Shown: positions 10,545 to 22,489 of the stretch, in pieces
How positions within the stretch are numbered: position 1 is the stretch's first letter
Layout: each line of letters begins with the position of its first letter
DNA from: Ligula intestinalis
Lineage: Eukaryota; Platyhelminthes; Cestoda; Diphyllobothriidea; Diphyllobothriidae
Assembly (NCBI GenBank): GCA_036362985.1
Contig: JAYGXS010000008.1
Span: forward strand, 25,933,306-25,997,305
Direction: 5' to 3'
Length of the DNA: 64,000 bases
Program-made: the position numbers and the translations under genes
Notes under the pieces: model-generated
Databases searched by the model: none
What the model was told of the DNA's origin: nothing
The model's input: the letters and a program-made list of their open reading frames with translations, nothing else

Positions 10545-11765
10545 CGTTGCTGCTCCTCCTGTACGCGTGTGTTTGTGTGTGCATATGCGAGGAGATGGAG
10601 GACTGAGAGTCAGGCTGCAATGGCTCCTCCTTAATGTGGTCTTTATGGCGCTCTGACACACGCGAGAGCTAACCTGGCGAGTTGGTTGAGTCATGTGTGC
10701 GCGTTTTGAGTGACTATCACGCCAGCAACCTACACCCCCTCATCCCCGGTCTTATTGACTTAGTCTTAACAACGGAAACGGAAGTTGGACGGCGAGCGAG
10801 TGGGCAGGTTACCCGCAAATCTGCTTTAACTTCTGTTTTCCTTCGCAGTAGTTCGCTGCGTTGCTTTAGCTTGCTGTAGCCTTCGTGCAGCTTGCCTCAG
10901 TGTCTGCTTCGGCTTGTTGGAGCACGCGGTGCCCATAGTCAAAATCGACGGGGAACTGTCGTGTGTGCGTGTATCTGCCTCTGTGCACCGTTGCCTCTTG
11001 CTTTCAGGTCGCGGATGCTAGGTCGCCTGCTGCCAATCAGTGAACTGCTGTAGTTTGACCTCCCACGGGTTCTCGCGAGGCCGATGACCAACCTCGCACG
11101 GCCCTAGCAGCGAACCGACCATGAACGTGCAGCAACCAAAGGGACGGCACCTGCCAAGCCTCATAACAAACTACTACGCATGCTCTGGTTCGATCCAGTC
11201 TGAAAGTAACCCACGCTGTCCACCTCATGCTCACGGCCAGATTGCGAGCTTGTGAGTATCGGCCGTAGCATCTCGAAAGCTCAGAGCCAATCAGTGCTCA
11301 CCATTTCTCCAATTGGCTACAGGCGACAAACGAATACCCCGCGCCACACACAACAGCTGGTTTGAGGAGATTGCAAGCACCAGCTTTCTGTAGGGCTAGT
11401 TGAAAACTCACTCTCGCAGTTAGCGCCTCCCCAACCTTTTCAGTCTTTCTTTAGTTATGATTTTTGAAAACTGCTCTCTCTCCATCTCGGAGAGTAAGCA
11501 GGAAATTAAGAAGCTTGGTGTGGGTATGAGCATTACCGATGTTACCAGGCAACGGCCAAACCTTCTCGAAGATTTTTCTTATGCGGGCCCTGACAGCAGC
11601 CACACAGCGGCTAGTAGTATTGCGCAGATAGTATCAGGGTGACTGGAATAGCTATTTCGGGCTCTTAACCTTCGTCAACCAGAAATACCTAGCCCCGTGT
11701 GTGGCACCACCCGAAGCTTGAGGTCTAAGTTCTCGGGCCCCGACGGCAGCTGCAGTAACTAGTAG
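10545..11765. other. GC-richer stretch without a recognised gene
   Basis: Base composition rises compared with the flanks and several GTGTGTGTG runs occur, but no exon, promoter motif or repeat match could be supported. A host exon cannot be excluded by reading alone. Confidence 0.3.
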
Positions 11766-11769
11766 TCTT

Positions 11770-11965
11770 TACCGGTCAGTGAACGTTCGTCAATGAATGT
11801 CAATATCTCCAGACCTAAAACCGGTAAGACAAATAGTTCGCGGCTAAATACGTAGAGTGTTAGACTCCGATGGAAAAGATCGCGAGTTTTAACCTCGGGT
11901 GAGGCACCACTTGGAGGTAAGTATGACTGGCTGACGACGGCTAACAAGCCAGGAATGGCAGTTTA
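11770..11965 (+). repeat. S1 tRNA-SINE-like unit
   Basis: Contains the family tail (GTGAACGTTCGTCAATGAATGTCAATATC, shown in part) followed by the tRNA-like head ending in GAGTTTTAACCTCGGGTGAGGCACCACTT and the body string GACTGGCTGACGACGGCTAA. The same order is seen at 22.3, 24.2, 29.9, 34.2 and 48.7 kb. Confidence 0.65.
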
Positions 11966-11998
11966 CTCTCCCTTTTCCTCGCTGGGCATACTATCCAC

Positions 11999-12545
11999 CT
12001 GACGTTTCAGATTCCGTTGCGAAGCCATCATCCGAGACAATAGCAGACACGGGTCGTTCGTATACAGGGAGTTGGAGTAATGATACAATAGACTAATTAT
12101 GCTACTGCATATCTATGGCATCTCCCCTGGCGAGGCCAGTTGCTTGCTTGATGGACGGTATGCGAGTCGTGACTTGCCGAACTTTCATCAATCGCGGTGG
12201 ACTTGAGCGTGATGATTGCTCGGCCATCTAGCTCTCTGTCACTGACGTCCTGTGCGCTCCTCGAGAGGTGAATTACCTTGGCCGAACTGCGTCTCAGCAC
12301 CGAATATTGGTTGGGCAGATCGTCGCACTTGTCAATAGCCAGGCGGCACGTGAACTATGACTCAAGTAACTCGCGTCTTTCACGATTGTCACCTCTTGCG
12401 ATAATTTCGGCCTCCTCAAGTTTAAACGTGTGACCGTGTCTCGTCGAATGAGCCGTGACTTGATGACTGGCGTCATTTTTTTGCTCTGCTTCCGCATGTT
12501 CGGCAATTCACTTCTCGAGAAATGTTCCAGTTATTCTCAACAAAG
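11999..12545 (-). pseudogene. PLE-alpha GIY-YIG C-terminal part and terminal repeat
   Basis: Minus strand from about 12,525: IAEHAEAEQKNDASHQVTAH, then FKLEEAEIIARGDNRERREL, a TAG in the next LLES, CDDLPNQYSVLRRSS and a decayed tail. This covers the part of the GIY-YIG endonuclease after the YIG strand (the xxEH helix and the EAE segment) and the post-domain block. It then runs into the terminal repeat, where CGGAUGA, UCUGAAAC and GUCAGG (12,034 down to 12,000) are a hammerhead-like core with U4 changed to G. The GIY and YIG strands and the entire reverse transcriptase are missing. Confidence 0.8.
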
Positions 12546-12559
12546 GATATTTCAAAGAT

Positions 12560-13940
12560 GTCACTGTATATGCCAATGGAATATGGTCCATGCAGCTCGA
12601 GACGTACTCGGCTGTCAAATTCCCTAATAATTCCGGCCTTGTTGAACTGGAACCTGTGGTGGGGTCGCGTGGAATGTGATTCCGATCGTATACGTCTTTT
12701 GTGCTATTCAGCAGGTCTCCTTCTTATTTACAGGAATTCGTAATTTCTATGAGACGACCAACGAAAAAGAGTCAGAGGGCTTCAACCCTGCAGAGTTTCG
12801 CCGTTAGAAGCGAAATTGCAAAAAAAGATTAGGTAGGAGAAGTAGAGTCAAAAGCTCTTTGGTGGACAATGCACGACGAGCCGCCTTTGGGCTGAAAAAT
12901 GGTCACCTTGGCTTGATTCACATTCAATTTCTTGTAAAAGCACTGTCTAATCAAGACAGAACCATTTGGGCTAAAAAAATGAAAAAAATAATGTCGATAA
13001 CCAATTGAAAGGTTAATATTTTGCCTCAACAATCGTTACATTTTCTGAAAAAAGCGAAGAAGCAAGTTCCAGGCAGTACTTGCGAAGATGTCTGAAATAC
13101 TCCATGGAATTGGGTAAAATTAGCAGCCACACAAGGAGACTTCGGGTACACAGCAGTCCGAGTGACAGCGACCCAACTTTCCGAGTAATTGTCATGCCAA
13201 TGATCGAAAACGATGATGAAATCATTGCCACTTAAACCTCGGTTACGGACCGACGGGCAATCATTGCTTCAACTATCACCGTCCCCTCCTTCCCCATCGA
13301 GGACTACAAAATATAGTAGGCGGGCGGAAGCCAACCAATCAAGTTCCTTAAACACTGCACCCCTTGTGCCCCTAGTACCCACTTTCTGCAACAGTCTCTA
13401 ATGATAGGTTCAGGAAGAAAAGGTCGATTAATAAAGCTGTTTTTGCCGTGATCGTGCGTCCCCTCCTTTACAACCGTCGTATTTTTCAAATGAATTCAGT
13501 TACAATACGTATTTTAAATAAGTAGCATTTTTAGATGACAGTAATTAAGTTACACAAACTCACGAGCCAGAAAATTGTCGCCCAAAATGAATTCAAGCAG
13601 TCGGGTGAGGGACTAATTTGGCTGCGCGCAGGTCGCTACTGGCTATTGCCAATATTTTAATTGCTATTCGGGCAAACTGCAGCCGTTCACACGTATCAAC
13701 CGATTTGCAAGTAGAATTCGCTGTTTGTGCCTTACTGTAGGAGTCCAGTTGTAGGGAAATAAACGAACTGTAGGCGGAGCCCATCGCGTTTTTAATGAAT
13801 ATCCCAAGTCTGCGTAAGAATACACAATTAAAGGTTAAGATTAAAAAGTTCTTGCGTTAGTACATGTCTGATCTTGAAGATCACTCCAAAAATCCACAAA
13901 TGAAGCAAAACCACGCCAAACTACCGAGATTGCAGGCCTA
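12560..13940. other. No gene recognised
   Basis: Short open frames only. A GTTCCAGGCAGTACTTGCGAAG string near 13,062 resembles the alpha PLE extremity at 46,216, but nothing beside it matches, so no copy is called. Confidence 0.3.
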
Positions 13941-13942
13941 TG

Positions 13943-15151
13943 CAGTAGTCGCCGGCTATTAATCCCACCTCGGGCCCAGACCAAATTGGGCTTAATAAGC
14001 GGCGGGCACACTAACTGGAGAGTCCTAGTTCTTGATTAACAAACACAGGATAGGCACTATACATTACATACGTACTGTATTATGTGAAGAGCTTGGTTAT
14101 GTACAAGAGAAGATTGCTGTTTGTCTGTATTTTACGTAAAAACAAAAGCAAAAAATGATTTGCGACACGTTTAAAAAAGTGGTCTAGTGTCAGTTGCATT
14201 GGAGAAAATTTTGCTCCCAAGTGCTTTTTGATTTCCTTCTCCAGGCACCAGAAATCGTTGAATTTTGTGAAATCTGATGCCTGCAGACTGCGTTGCAGAG
14301 TGAAGAGTGCAGCTCTCATCTGTGCAGCAGTGGGAACTGGCTCCTCGTCCTGATCATCATCATCAACAACTTCCTCATTTGCTTCTCCTCCATTCTTCAC
14401 TTCTTTTTTCTGAATGATTTCATTGACCGAGTTCTGCTCAAAATCCTCCTCGCTTGTTTCATCGGTGACTTCAACATTTGCATCGATGTCCATCCACTTA
14501 AGAAAATCTTCCTCATAGATTCCAAGCTTCTCAGCAGCAGTTCATTGGCTCTTCTTGAACTCAGGAGTCAATGCATGGTAGGTGTCAAGTTTTGCTACTT
14601 TCTGGACGATCGAAAAGTCGACACGTGATGATAGATTTCATTTGGCCACGGTGCAAAGCTTGTGAATGAAATCAGCTTTCAATTTTTCGAGAGCCAGGGA
14701 GGCTAGCCAGACGACCTTGGTATGCTTTGGGGTCACGCCTGTCGGCATCGTCTAGCGTGGGCCTGAACGCGCTGTTCCCTTTGTGTGTGTGTACCCCCAA
14801 CGCTGCGGTTCGGGCGCGTTAGCCTTTTGCGCGTGCGGCTTTCTCGAGTTGGGGATTTGTCCTCCTGACCCCTCATGTCTGCTGCCGTCCGAACAGCGTG
14901 TCGCAAAATTTAACTTGAAAAATGTTTATTAATCACATTCGGCATCTTGTTTTGCGTAAAACTGGCCAAAATTATGTAACCAGTTGCGCACGCAGAGAGA
15001 TGAGAATCTCATTCTATCCTGTTGGCAAACTGGGCTTTGTAGCCGGCGACTGGGCTTATTAGCCGGCGGATTTCGCTATGTAAAATACCGTCCCAAGCTG
15101 ATTTGGGTGGCTGGGCCTATTAACCGTGAGCTTAATAACCGGCGACTACTG
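13943..15151 (-). mobile_element. TIR-bounded pogo/Tigger-type element, internally deleted
   Basis: The left end CAGTAGTCGCCGGCTATTAA (13,943) is matched by the inverted right end CAGTAGTCGCCGGTTATTAA (ending at 15,151). Subterminal GGGCTTAATAAGC and GGGCTTATTAGCCGGCGG motifs repeat near both ends, as expected of transposase-binding sites. The base pair after the right end is TA; before the left end it is TG, a probable decayed TA duplication. Ends starting CAGTA and TA targets are typical of Tigger elements. At 1,209 bp it is far below the 2-3 kb of a complete element, and only the C-terminal part of a transposase remains (minus strand). Confidence 0.8.
14080..14690 (-). pseudogene. Tigger-type transposase C-terminal remnant
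   Basis: On the minus strand the frame reads EKLKADFIHKLCTVAK, stop, SRVDFSIVQKVAKLDTYHAL, TPEFKKSQ, a TGA at 14542-14544, EKLGIYEEDFLKWMDIDANV, then a strongly acidic stretch, DEEPVPTAAQMRAALFTLQ, and near the end LTLDHFFK. The W-M-D-x-D motif, acidic linker, alanine-rich helix and final T-L-D-x-F-F motif are the C-terminus of pogo/Tigger transposases. The last open segment (14,080-14,493) is 137 codons. The HTH domains and the DDE triad are absent, and there are at least two in-frame stops. Confidence in family is good, in subfamily low. Confidence 0.75.
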
Positions 15152-15159
15152 TACCACCC

Positions 15160-18100
15160 AAATACCGATAATTAGGAATATCTCGCTGAAATGAGGAATA
15201 TATCGCTAAAATAGTAACCGACTAAGAAAGTATGGTTTCCAAGGGTGTAGCCGTCGCAGGATGCCAATGAAAGCAGTCCCCACGGAAGAGACCAAGGTGT
15301 TACCGCTAATTCCGAGTAAGGGGTTACGGGAATGCAGGTGAATGAGAGTAATGGCTCAGGCGGCAGCGGGCTAAGCTACTTCACTGAACTGAACCAAACC
15401 ACCTCTAAACACCCCCTACTTTTTTAAAATAAGTAGCTAATTTTTAAAGTTTTATCCAGCCGTGGGTCGCATTTGGCGTCCTTGGCAATCTGCTTTTTTT
15501 CCAGAATTAAATGGCATTTTCCAGATGCGGCTCTATTTGCAGGACTATTCATTCTTTATTTTGCTGTGAGCTGACAAGGAGAAGGATTCTGCAAATAAAA
15601 AAATCAAAGAGGAGAATCTGACAAACAGAACACTACGCGAGTTACTAAAGCTACATAACCGACTTTTAACTGCACTGAAGTCCAAAAATTGTACGTATGG
15701 TTCAGGAAACCACAATTTTGTCTGAATGCCACTCATAGAAGGGTCATTATGCAGAGGCGCCAGATGAAGTTAGGGCTTATGCTTGCTAGGATCAGCCCTA
15801 ACAGACGCGCTACCGATCCACCCACATGCAACGCATGCGATGACGCCGGACTTAGGACTCTACCCCACCATTTGGATGGGTCAGAAACTCAGTCGACATG
15901 CTACCCATCTGGAGGCACCATCTGATTGGTCTGATTGCAGGCCGATCATTTACATGTCCTACTTGCCTTCATAAAGTACCCTGTTAGCATAGGGCAATAC
16001 AGATCTATTCTTATGCCCTTGATTTTGCATTCAACTTTGGAGATTCGATCGAAACGTTGTTAGTCGACGAACATCGTGGCTTGTGTCAAGGTTATAATAA
16101 GTCGAATTATTAGTGATTAATTATGGCAGTTTCGCGCTCACACGCTGCCCTTCGACAACATTGGTAGGAGTCAAATATATAGTTCCAAGCCTTCGAACGC
16201 GACTATTGCTTTGCTTTGCGATCTCGGTGACAAAGAATGGGGGACAGTCAGTGTGGGGAACACCGCTTTTCTCATGGCGAGTGAACACATACAAAGGAGA
16301 AACGATTTGCCTCGCTGTGGCCAGTTTTGTCTGCTCAATTCTGATTGACACATTGACTTGGATTGTGTCTTTCTCATGGCGCCTTAAATACATTCAGAAT
16401 TTGTGTGATAACGACTTGCTCCAACATGCTTGTGTGAGCACACGCTACCTCGTGGTCACCCATCTTCTTTTGCTTCTATCGTACGGGCCTTGGGTATCGG
16501 TCAGCTAACTCACCGTTCATGCTAATTACTAGTAACAGGCACGGGTCGTAACCGTCAGGACACATCGATTCAGTTTTAAACGAGCGATCCTTGGCTGACA
16601 TTCGCTGCTTGCAACTAGTTTGTGCTGGATTGGGCTTGAGTGATCGCTTTGCTGAATTTGGATTTTCTTGCTTCTGTCGTTATAAATATTCTGAGCCTGG
16701 ACATAATCCTCAAGTGATGGAACCTTAGACACACTTTTCGACGAACGACTCTGAATTAAATTGATTGTTTCTTGACTCCTCTGACTCTGTATCCAGCAGT
16801 AACGCGTACGTCAAACTCTAGACAAGAGAACAACGCATGTTCAACAACGCAACACGGATAGAGGATTATGCCGGACTTGGGAGAGCGGGTAGGTCAGTGG
16901 GAAAGGAGTTGATCGCTGCTTTAATTCGACTTCAGGAGCCAGTTCACGTGGCATCCAATTGGTACGAACATTTGGCTCGGAGGGGGTGTCCTGTACAGAA
17001 GCCTTTACTGCGCTGGCAACGGGGTGGTGGTTTTGCTTAAGTGGTCGTTCGATGGCCGCATTTATCTTGTGCACATACGTGCACGCGGGGGTCTGGGGGG
17101 GGGGGCACGCCTATAAGCAAGCGTACATTAGCGCATTTGATAGTGGGTCAAGAGTTTAGAGGCCAGCAAGGCGTATCACTTGCAATCGAACAAGAGGGAG
17201 AGATACTGACAGCATCGTTGTCTATCCGCCAAAAGGGCAGTTATGTGTCTTCATCCCAGCCAATTGAAACCGTTGTTTCTTGAGACAGCGGGGTGCCGAC
17301 AACATTGTGAGGGAAGGACTCCGGCATAGGAGGGCGACAGTCGTAGGTAGATCAGGCAGGCAGACGCTGGAAATGGACCTGGAGGATTTCAAACAGATAA
17401 CAGTGATTGGATGCTGCGGTTCTCTACTGCGCACCATTTAAAAGAAATTTCAGTGCAGCCAAAGTGTTGCTTTCAGCATACTGGCAAATGATCTGGCCTG
17501 AAGTTTACGATTGTTTCTTAAAGCCGTCAGCTGTTCTCCTTAATAGCTAAATCATAATGCCTGATTCACGTTCTGTTTCCTCCCCTACGCGATATCTACA
17601 GCAGCAAACTATTTGATTCTGTTTACATTTAATACTTTTTGAATTATCCTAGTCCTATTCAACCGCAATTGGGCTACGCGGGGACCTACCCGGCATTTTT
17701 TCGAACCGAAGAACTTACTAAGAAGATGCCGATAAGAAATGAGCTTCTGGGTCGATCGGTTACTATACTGACTTTTCAAGGTCTGCTTCCAACTAGTGCT
17801 CGAAAAATAAAATGGTGGACTTGAATGCTCACTGGCCAGCTGAGTGAATAAACATGTCAAGTCATGCTTATGGGTAGTGATTGTCTATCACAAAATGAAC
17901 TGGCCCAAAAAGACGAAAAATCCTTAGAGTTAATTCGTCTTTTTCAGCAATTTTTTCAAGTTTAGGCATCAAACGGTGCGTTTTGGGTCGGTTACATTCT
18001 GATGGCATCAATGAGGGCTGATTTCCAGGTCTGCTGCTCATAGGTGATGCATTTAATTCATCCTATTAATTTGTTATGAGTAGACAGTTTATTAAAATTA

Positions 18101-18895
18101 CCAAATGACAAAATGACTGTAGTCGCACCAGGATCTCTCAGGGGTGGGGGCAGTCAGCAATCACGGTCATTGTTTAAGCACGCGCATTTCCAGGGCTTGT
18201 CCCGTCTGTCTTTTTAAGACCGAATAAACCTGAATTGCGCAGCTGGCCAGGCAGGTGATTGGGCGACATGCGTTCGACTCGCTCGCGATGAAAAAAATGA
18301 AAGAGAGTAATCACAGAACGCGCGTCAGAGAAACTGGAATTCCAGCAAAGATGGCTGACGCGGGCTGCCTCTCGCTTTCTCTGTCGTGACGCAGTTCGGT
18401 CACCTATACCTGTAGAATTAACACCCCTCTTGCTAATTCTCGCAACTGTCCTTTCGTGTCCGCCTTTTAGAATGACTTTCGTTCCAAAATGCCATGTAAA
18501 CTTCTTCCCTTCTAAAGTACCAGCCTTTTGTCAGAGTACTAAACTCTCTTCGTATTTGCCTTATCTGAGTTTCCTAAATTCAACTTCCTACCATTATTTT
18601 CCCAAAAAGAAGACGAGTCCTCCTACTGGATGCATACTTCACATTACTCCATGTTATTATTGTTCTTCTCTCTCCTTCACACGGTTTAACTGCTTACTTA
18701 TATTACGTTAACCTATAACATGGCTATTCTTACCTGTACCTTGGCAATTTTCTGCAGTCGCATTTGTTCGCCCCTCTTTTTTTATGCTACAACTTTCTCG
18801 TTACTTTTTGGGCTGAACATGCAGCTCGTTCCCTACCTCCACCAAACCGAAGTAAAGAGCCATCACCGTTTGATGCAAGTAGGGACACGCCGTCA
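15160..18895. other. Long stretch without a recognised gene
   Basis: A 131-codon plus-strand open frame (16,113-16,508) is leucine/serine rich with no domain I recognise. At 17,095-17,104 there is a poly-G run. I found no shared repeats or RNA genes by eye. Host exons could be hidden here. Confidence 0.3.
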
Positions 18896-18901
18896 ATACC
18901 T

Positions 18902-19200
18902 GAAGCCTTAGCAGTTGTCCGCAATGCCAGTTGCATCGACAGGAACAGCAGTTACATTGGGAAGACAGGTTGGAACTTATAGAGCGTTAATTTGAAAGCT
19001 GAGGGGTTAGATCCTGATTGTCAACTTGCGAGGCACTTCGGAGAAACTGGCTATACTTGCAATTTTAGGAACATACCATCATTTAGGCAAAGACTAAAAC
19101 CAAAGATGCAGAAGCCAATACTATCAACAGGCACATGGAATTCTCCACGACTTATAAAGTCCTGCAGTATTACCTACACGAATTTCAGGACAAGATAGTC
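18902..19200 (+). pseudogene. Decayed PLE GIY-YIG domain
   Basis: In one frame: VVRNASCIDRNSSYIGKTG, a TAG at 18980-18982, then DPDCQLARHFGETGYTCNF. A frameshift follows to INRHMEFSTTYKVLQYYL. The order C-x2-C-like, SYIGKTG, a QLA-x-H-x-x-E-T-G-x-x-x-x-F block and an INRHMEF...YKVL tail is the PLE endonuclease pattern seen complete elsewhere in the window. It is a separate lineage from the alpha copies. Reverse transcriptase and terminal repeats were not found beside it. Confidence 0.6.
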
Positions 19201-19204
19201 ACGA

Positions 19205-20135
19205 AGACTTTAAGAGAGCCGCGTGTATACAACCAGAGAACAAATGCATCTGACGAAGCATAAGGGCAGCCGGACCGAAAAAAACTGGCAGACTCTAAAT
19301 CCCCCGAACCAAGGAAGTGACTCATAAAGCATACACTTGGACTATCCCGCCAACCATCCCCCCAAACTGGTGAAGTAGCAATCAAAACCATTGGTCAAAA
19401 CAGGTCACGTTACGTCCCTCCCAGTGGCTGGTAAAAAGTTGCGCCACCGTCACCTATGCTTCACACCTCCTTCTCCTGGATAAACTGACACCCGCGCTCA
19501 TTAAACGAGCACTTCTTTGTCGTCCAGGTATCATCAGGTTATAGCCACTGCCAGATCTTAGCCCTGTCTGTTAATAAAAAGGTGAGAATTTTGACTTGAA
19601 TATCTGTCAGCCAGGGCTTCTAACGCCAACGCCATATGACTGACATGGTTGGACAGTCACGGACGACAAAAGGAAGATCGTCAGGTCGACTGTGGGATTT
19701 CATCCCCACGACACTTTAACACATTCCTCACTGATACCAAATCAGCCGAACCTGAATCTACCACAAGCCACTAAATATCTGGGCTTGACAGGTCGTCAAC
19801 TATCGGCCACACTTAGATCTCACAGTCAGTTCGTTTATGGTGCCTTCACGTATGTGAAATCACAGAGTCTCAGTGAAAACCCGGTGTATTGGTCGAGTTC
19901 CTGCATGGCCTGCGTCGACAGACCACTTAGCTTCGCAGCATACAGATGATGGAATCTGACACCGGCCTGCTAGTAGGAGTGGGAAGATATTATGAAGTGA
20001 ATTCAAGGCACTGCCTTCACGACACTGAGTGTATATCTCACCATTCCCCGTTACCCCCTCGTTCCCGTTTTGGACTTGCATAGGTCTGCCTTCATCGATT
20101 TCGGCCCACTTAGATTGCCGTTGTCGATCCTATTA
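19205..20135. other. No gene recognised
   Basis: Short open frames only; no supported repeat or RNA. Confidence 0.3.
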
Positions 20136-20139
20136 GACT

Positions 20140-20545
20140 ACAAAGTATATAAGTGGAAATGTTGGTTGGGTATGGCTGGTTGGCTGGCTGGCTGATGATG
20201 GCTAATAAACCAGAATTGGCCATTTCAGTCTCCTTTGTCTTTGTCGGCAATATTTTTCTGCCTAACCGTTGAGTGGCGACTGGCGGGAATCAAAAGATAG
20301 CCTCAGGGCACAGCGGAACGAGTGAGTTCTGCAACCGATTGGTGAGCAATCATCTAACATAGTGTGCATCCTCGATCGTAAACGGCAACAAGCCCAGAGC
20401 GTTAGACCTTTAACCTGACCGGTTGAGGTTTAGGGTCTCGGTTTATACAACACCTGGGCTTGGATATGGCTAGTTGCTGGCGGCTAATGAGCCAGAAATG
20501 GCCATTCTCTTTTATATTGCCTTTCTCGGCAATGCCTCTCTGCTT
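20140..20545 (+). repeat. Two S1 SINE-like body segments in tandem
   Basis: GGCTGATGATGGCTAATAAACCAGAATTGGCCATTTCAGTCTCC (partly quoted strings) at about 20,190-20,240 and GCTAATGAGCCAGAAATGG with CCATTCTC at about 20,482-20,520 are two copies of the S1 body. Between them lies an S1 tail (GAGTGAGTTCTGC, GGTGAGCAATCATC). Heads are degraded. Confidence 0.6.
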
Positions 20546-20559
20546 ACAATATCCTAGCC

Positions 20560-20830
20560 ATTTAAGTGACCTAATTGTGAAAAAACGATTGCAGCCTCGG
20601 TGCTGGTCTAAACCAAACAACAAGGAAGGCTTTCGTGCAGAAATTGCTCACCCATTAAGCTACGAGGCTCACCGTGCGCCGTGAATTTAATCACACTTGG
20701 ATCGATTTTATCCGCCTAACTTACTGAAATCCACCATGATGGAATAACAAGCTGACTGCCTGGGCAGAATTTCCTAGGAAATCATCTTGAATCCACTAGA
20801 ATGACTACTTTGCTCACTTACTTGTTAGGG
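20560..20830 (-). repeat. S2 SINE-like unit
   Basis: The minus-strand head reads GAGCCTCGTAGCTTAATGGG (a tRNA A-box-like start). Flanking strings AATTTAATCACACTTGG, GACTGCCTGGGCAGAATTTCC and TGAATCCACTAGAATGACTACT match 4.5-4.7, 43.7-43.8 and 45.7-45.85 kb. Confidence 0.65.
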
Positions 20831-20839
20831 GATGTGTGT

Positions 20840-22270
20840 AAACAATTTGGTTTCGAGCTTCCTGCCTAACATTGAGGCTGGATAACCTACCCCCTATCCA
20901 AAATAGCCATGCAATCGACCCTGTTTGCTCGCTGAAGTTTCAGACAGCTGGGCTGCCTGTCCTTTGTCAAAGCCTAAACTGACTTTATCAATCAGCAATT
21001 TATAGTTGTGGCTGCACATGTTGGCCATGGGCTGATCGATTTTTCTCCGTTCACTACTTAGCCCTGAGTGTTGATTTTGGCATAGCTTGATGCCAGTTAG
21101 CATTGTGTTTCGTCCCCTCAGTAGAGGGTGCTGGTAATCCTGCTCCCTCTTCTGGTAGTTTCTACACAGTGCCATCTTCGCTTGCCATTCCTAAGTTTGG
21201 TTTGACCTCGTCCTGTCCTTCACTCAGGTAATGGCGTAGGACTGTGTAGGCCGCAGGCAGCACAACAGAATATCTGGTACTTATCCATGAATTCTGACTT
21301 TTAAAAAATTGATGCCAAGCTTTCCACAATAGCCATGAAATTGACCCAGTTAGTGACCCTACTAAAATGCACCTTGGCGTACAATTAGTGGGTTTGATTG
21401 TTCTTATCACGGCTCACCTCAGTGTTTGCTGTAATCACTGGCAGCCCGCTTACGTAGGTGTCTCAAGCTGTAAGCTGTCTGTTATTACAGAACGCCTGCA
21501 GAGGGCGGGGGGGGGCGGCATGATTGATTGTGTCGGCGACCGGCCTGCCGATGAGGTTGCAATTGTGCGAAACCGATGCAGATTTTGGTGGCGCCGCAAC
21601 GCCTCCCCCCTCCCCTCTCCTCCGCCATCCACTTCCGCGCACCCCAGTAATTTTTATTGGCGTAAATAAACAATCCAGTGCACGCGGCCTCGGCGTACTG
21701 TGGCGTACTGTCAACACGCTGACTGACTACATGCGTGTTTGTGTTCGCATGTGCGTGCGGCGCGCGCGTGACGTTTTTTAGGAGACACAGAGCCCTGCGC
21801 TCTGCTGTCCCCCTCGCCGCTGACATTGGCGCCTCCTAGACGACGACGGCGGCGTCGCCACCGCCAACTCTCGGTACAATGTCCCGTCAACACTGGCGTC
21901 CGGAAATTGGCCGGATTGATCGTCACGCACACACATTATTGTGTACATGTGTCTCTGCAGGTCGTAGGAAGTGCACAGAGCACTGCCGGCGTCCGGGCGC
22001 CAGTGATTACCTCAACGAGACGGAAAACGAGATAAAATTAATTGCTGACAACCCTGCCCCCCCTCCGGCCGGGCCAAGCCTCTCCGCCGCAGACTGCTGC
22101 TGATTTATGGGCCTTACAGTGTCTGTGAATTATCAGCCTTTTAAAAATTCCAAGATACAATCCTTTCTTTTTGTCGATTAAAGAACTCAAAGGAAATGTA
22201 ATGCGTGTATTAATGTTTACCGCTCGCTAATGGAAATCACTCGTCCCGCGTTCTGTCTTGGGGTCCATTC
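20840..22270. other. No gene recognised; GC-rich island at 21.5-22.1 kb
   Basis: The part 21,490-22,100 is clearly richer in G+C and CpG than its surroundings (GGGCGGGGGGGGGCGGC at 21,504; GACGACGACGGCGGCGTCG at 21,840). Overlapping open frames of 60-113 codons are expected from such composition. A promoter or first exon is possible, but no core promoter element or domain supports it. Confidence 0.3.
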
Positions 22271-22274
22271 TCGA

Positions 22275-22480
22275 GCCATCCCACCAGCGATCAAGGGGTA
22301 TCAATATCTGAACCGGGAAGAGAATCAGTGTAAGAGCGTTGGACTGTTAACCAAAACGCCGTGGGTTCGAGCCTCGGATGAGGCACCACTTGAGGAAGGT
22401 GGATGTGAATGGCCGATGACGGCTAGTGCCCCAGAAAGGACCATTCCAGTCTCTCCCTCTTCTTTGTCGCAATGTTATCT
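22275..22480 (+). repeat. S1 SINE-like unit with tRNA-Asn-like head
   Basis: The head contains TTGGACTGTTAACCAAAACG, whose CTGTTAACC matches a tRNA-Asn anticodon loop, followed at the right distance by a B-box GGTTCGAGCC. The body has GAGGCACCACTTGAGG, GCCGATGACGGCTAG and CCATTCCAGTCTCTCCC as in other S1 copies. No clean acceptor stem can be folded, so it is a retroposon and not a tRNA gene. Confidence 0.65.
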
Positions 22481-22489
22481 GCTTAGGTG

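Noticed and set aside
14293..14628. 111-codon plus-strand open frame
   Set aside because: It is antisense to the clear Tigger transposase C-terminus.
15689..15925. Cysteine-bearing 78-codon frame as a retroelement zinc knuckle
   Set aside because: The cysteine spacing fits no known knuckle and the neighbouring sequence gives no reverse transcriptase or nuclease motif.
16113..16508. 131-codon plus-strand open frame
   Set aside because: No domain, and the opposite strand is open as well; no repeat or transcript support.
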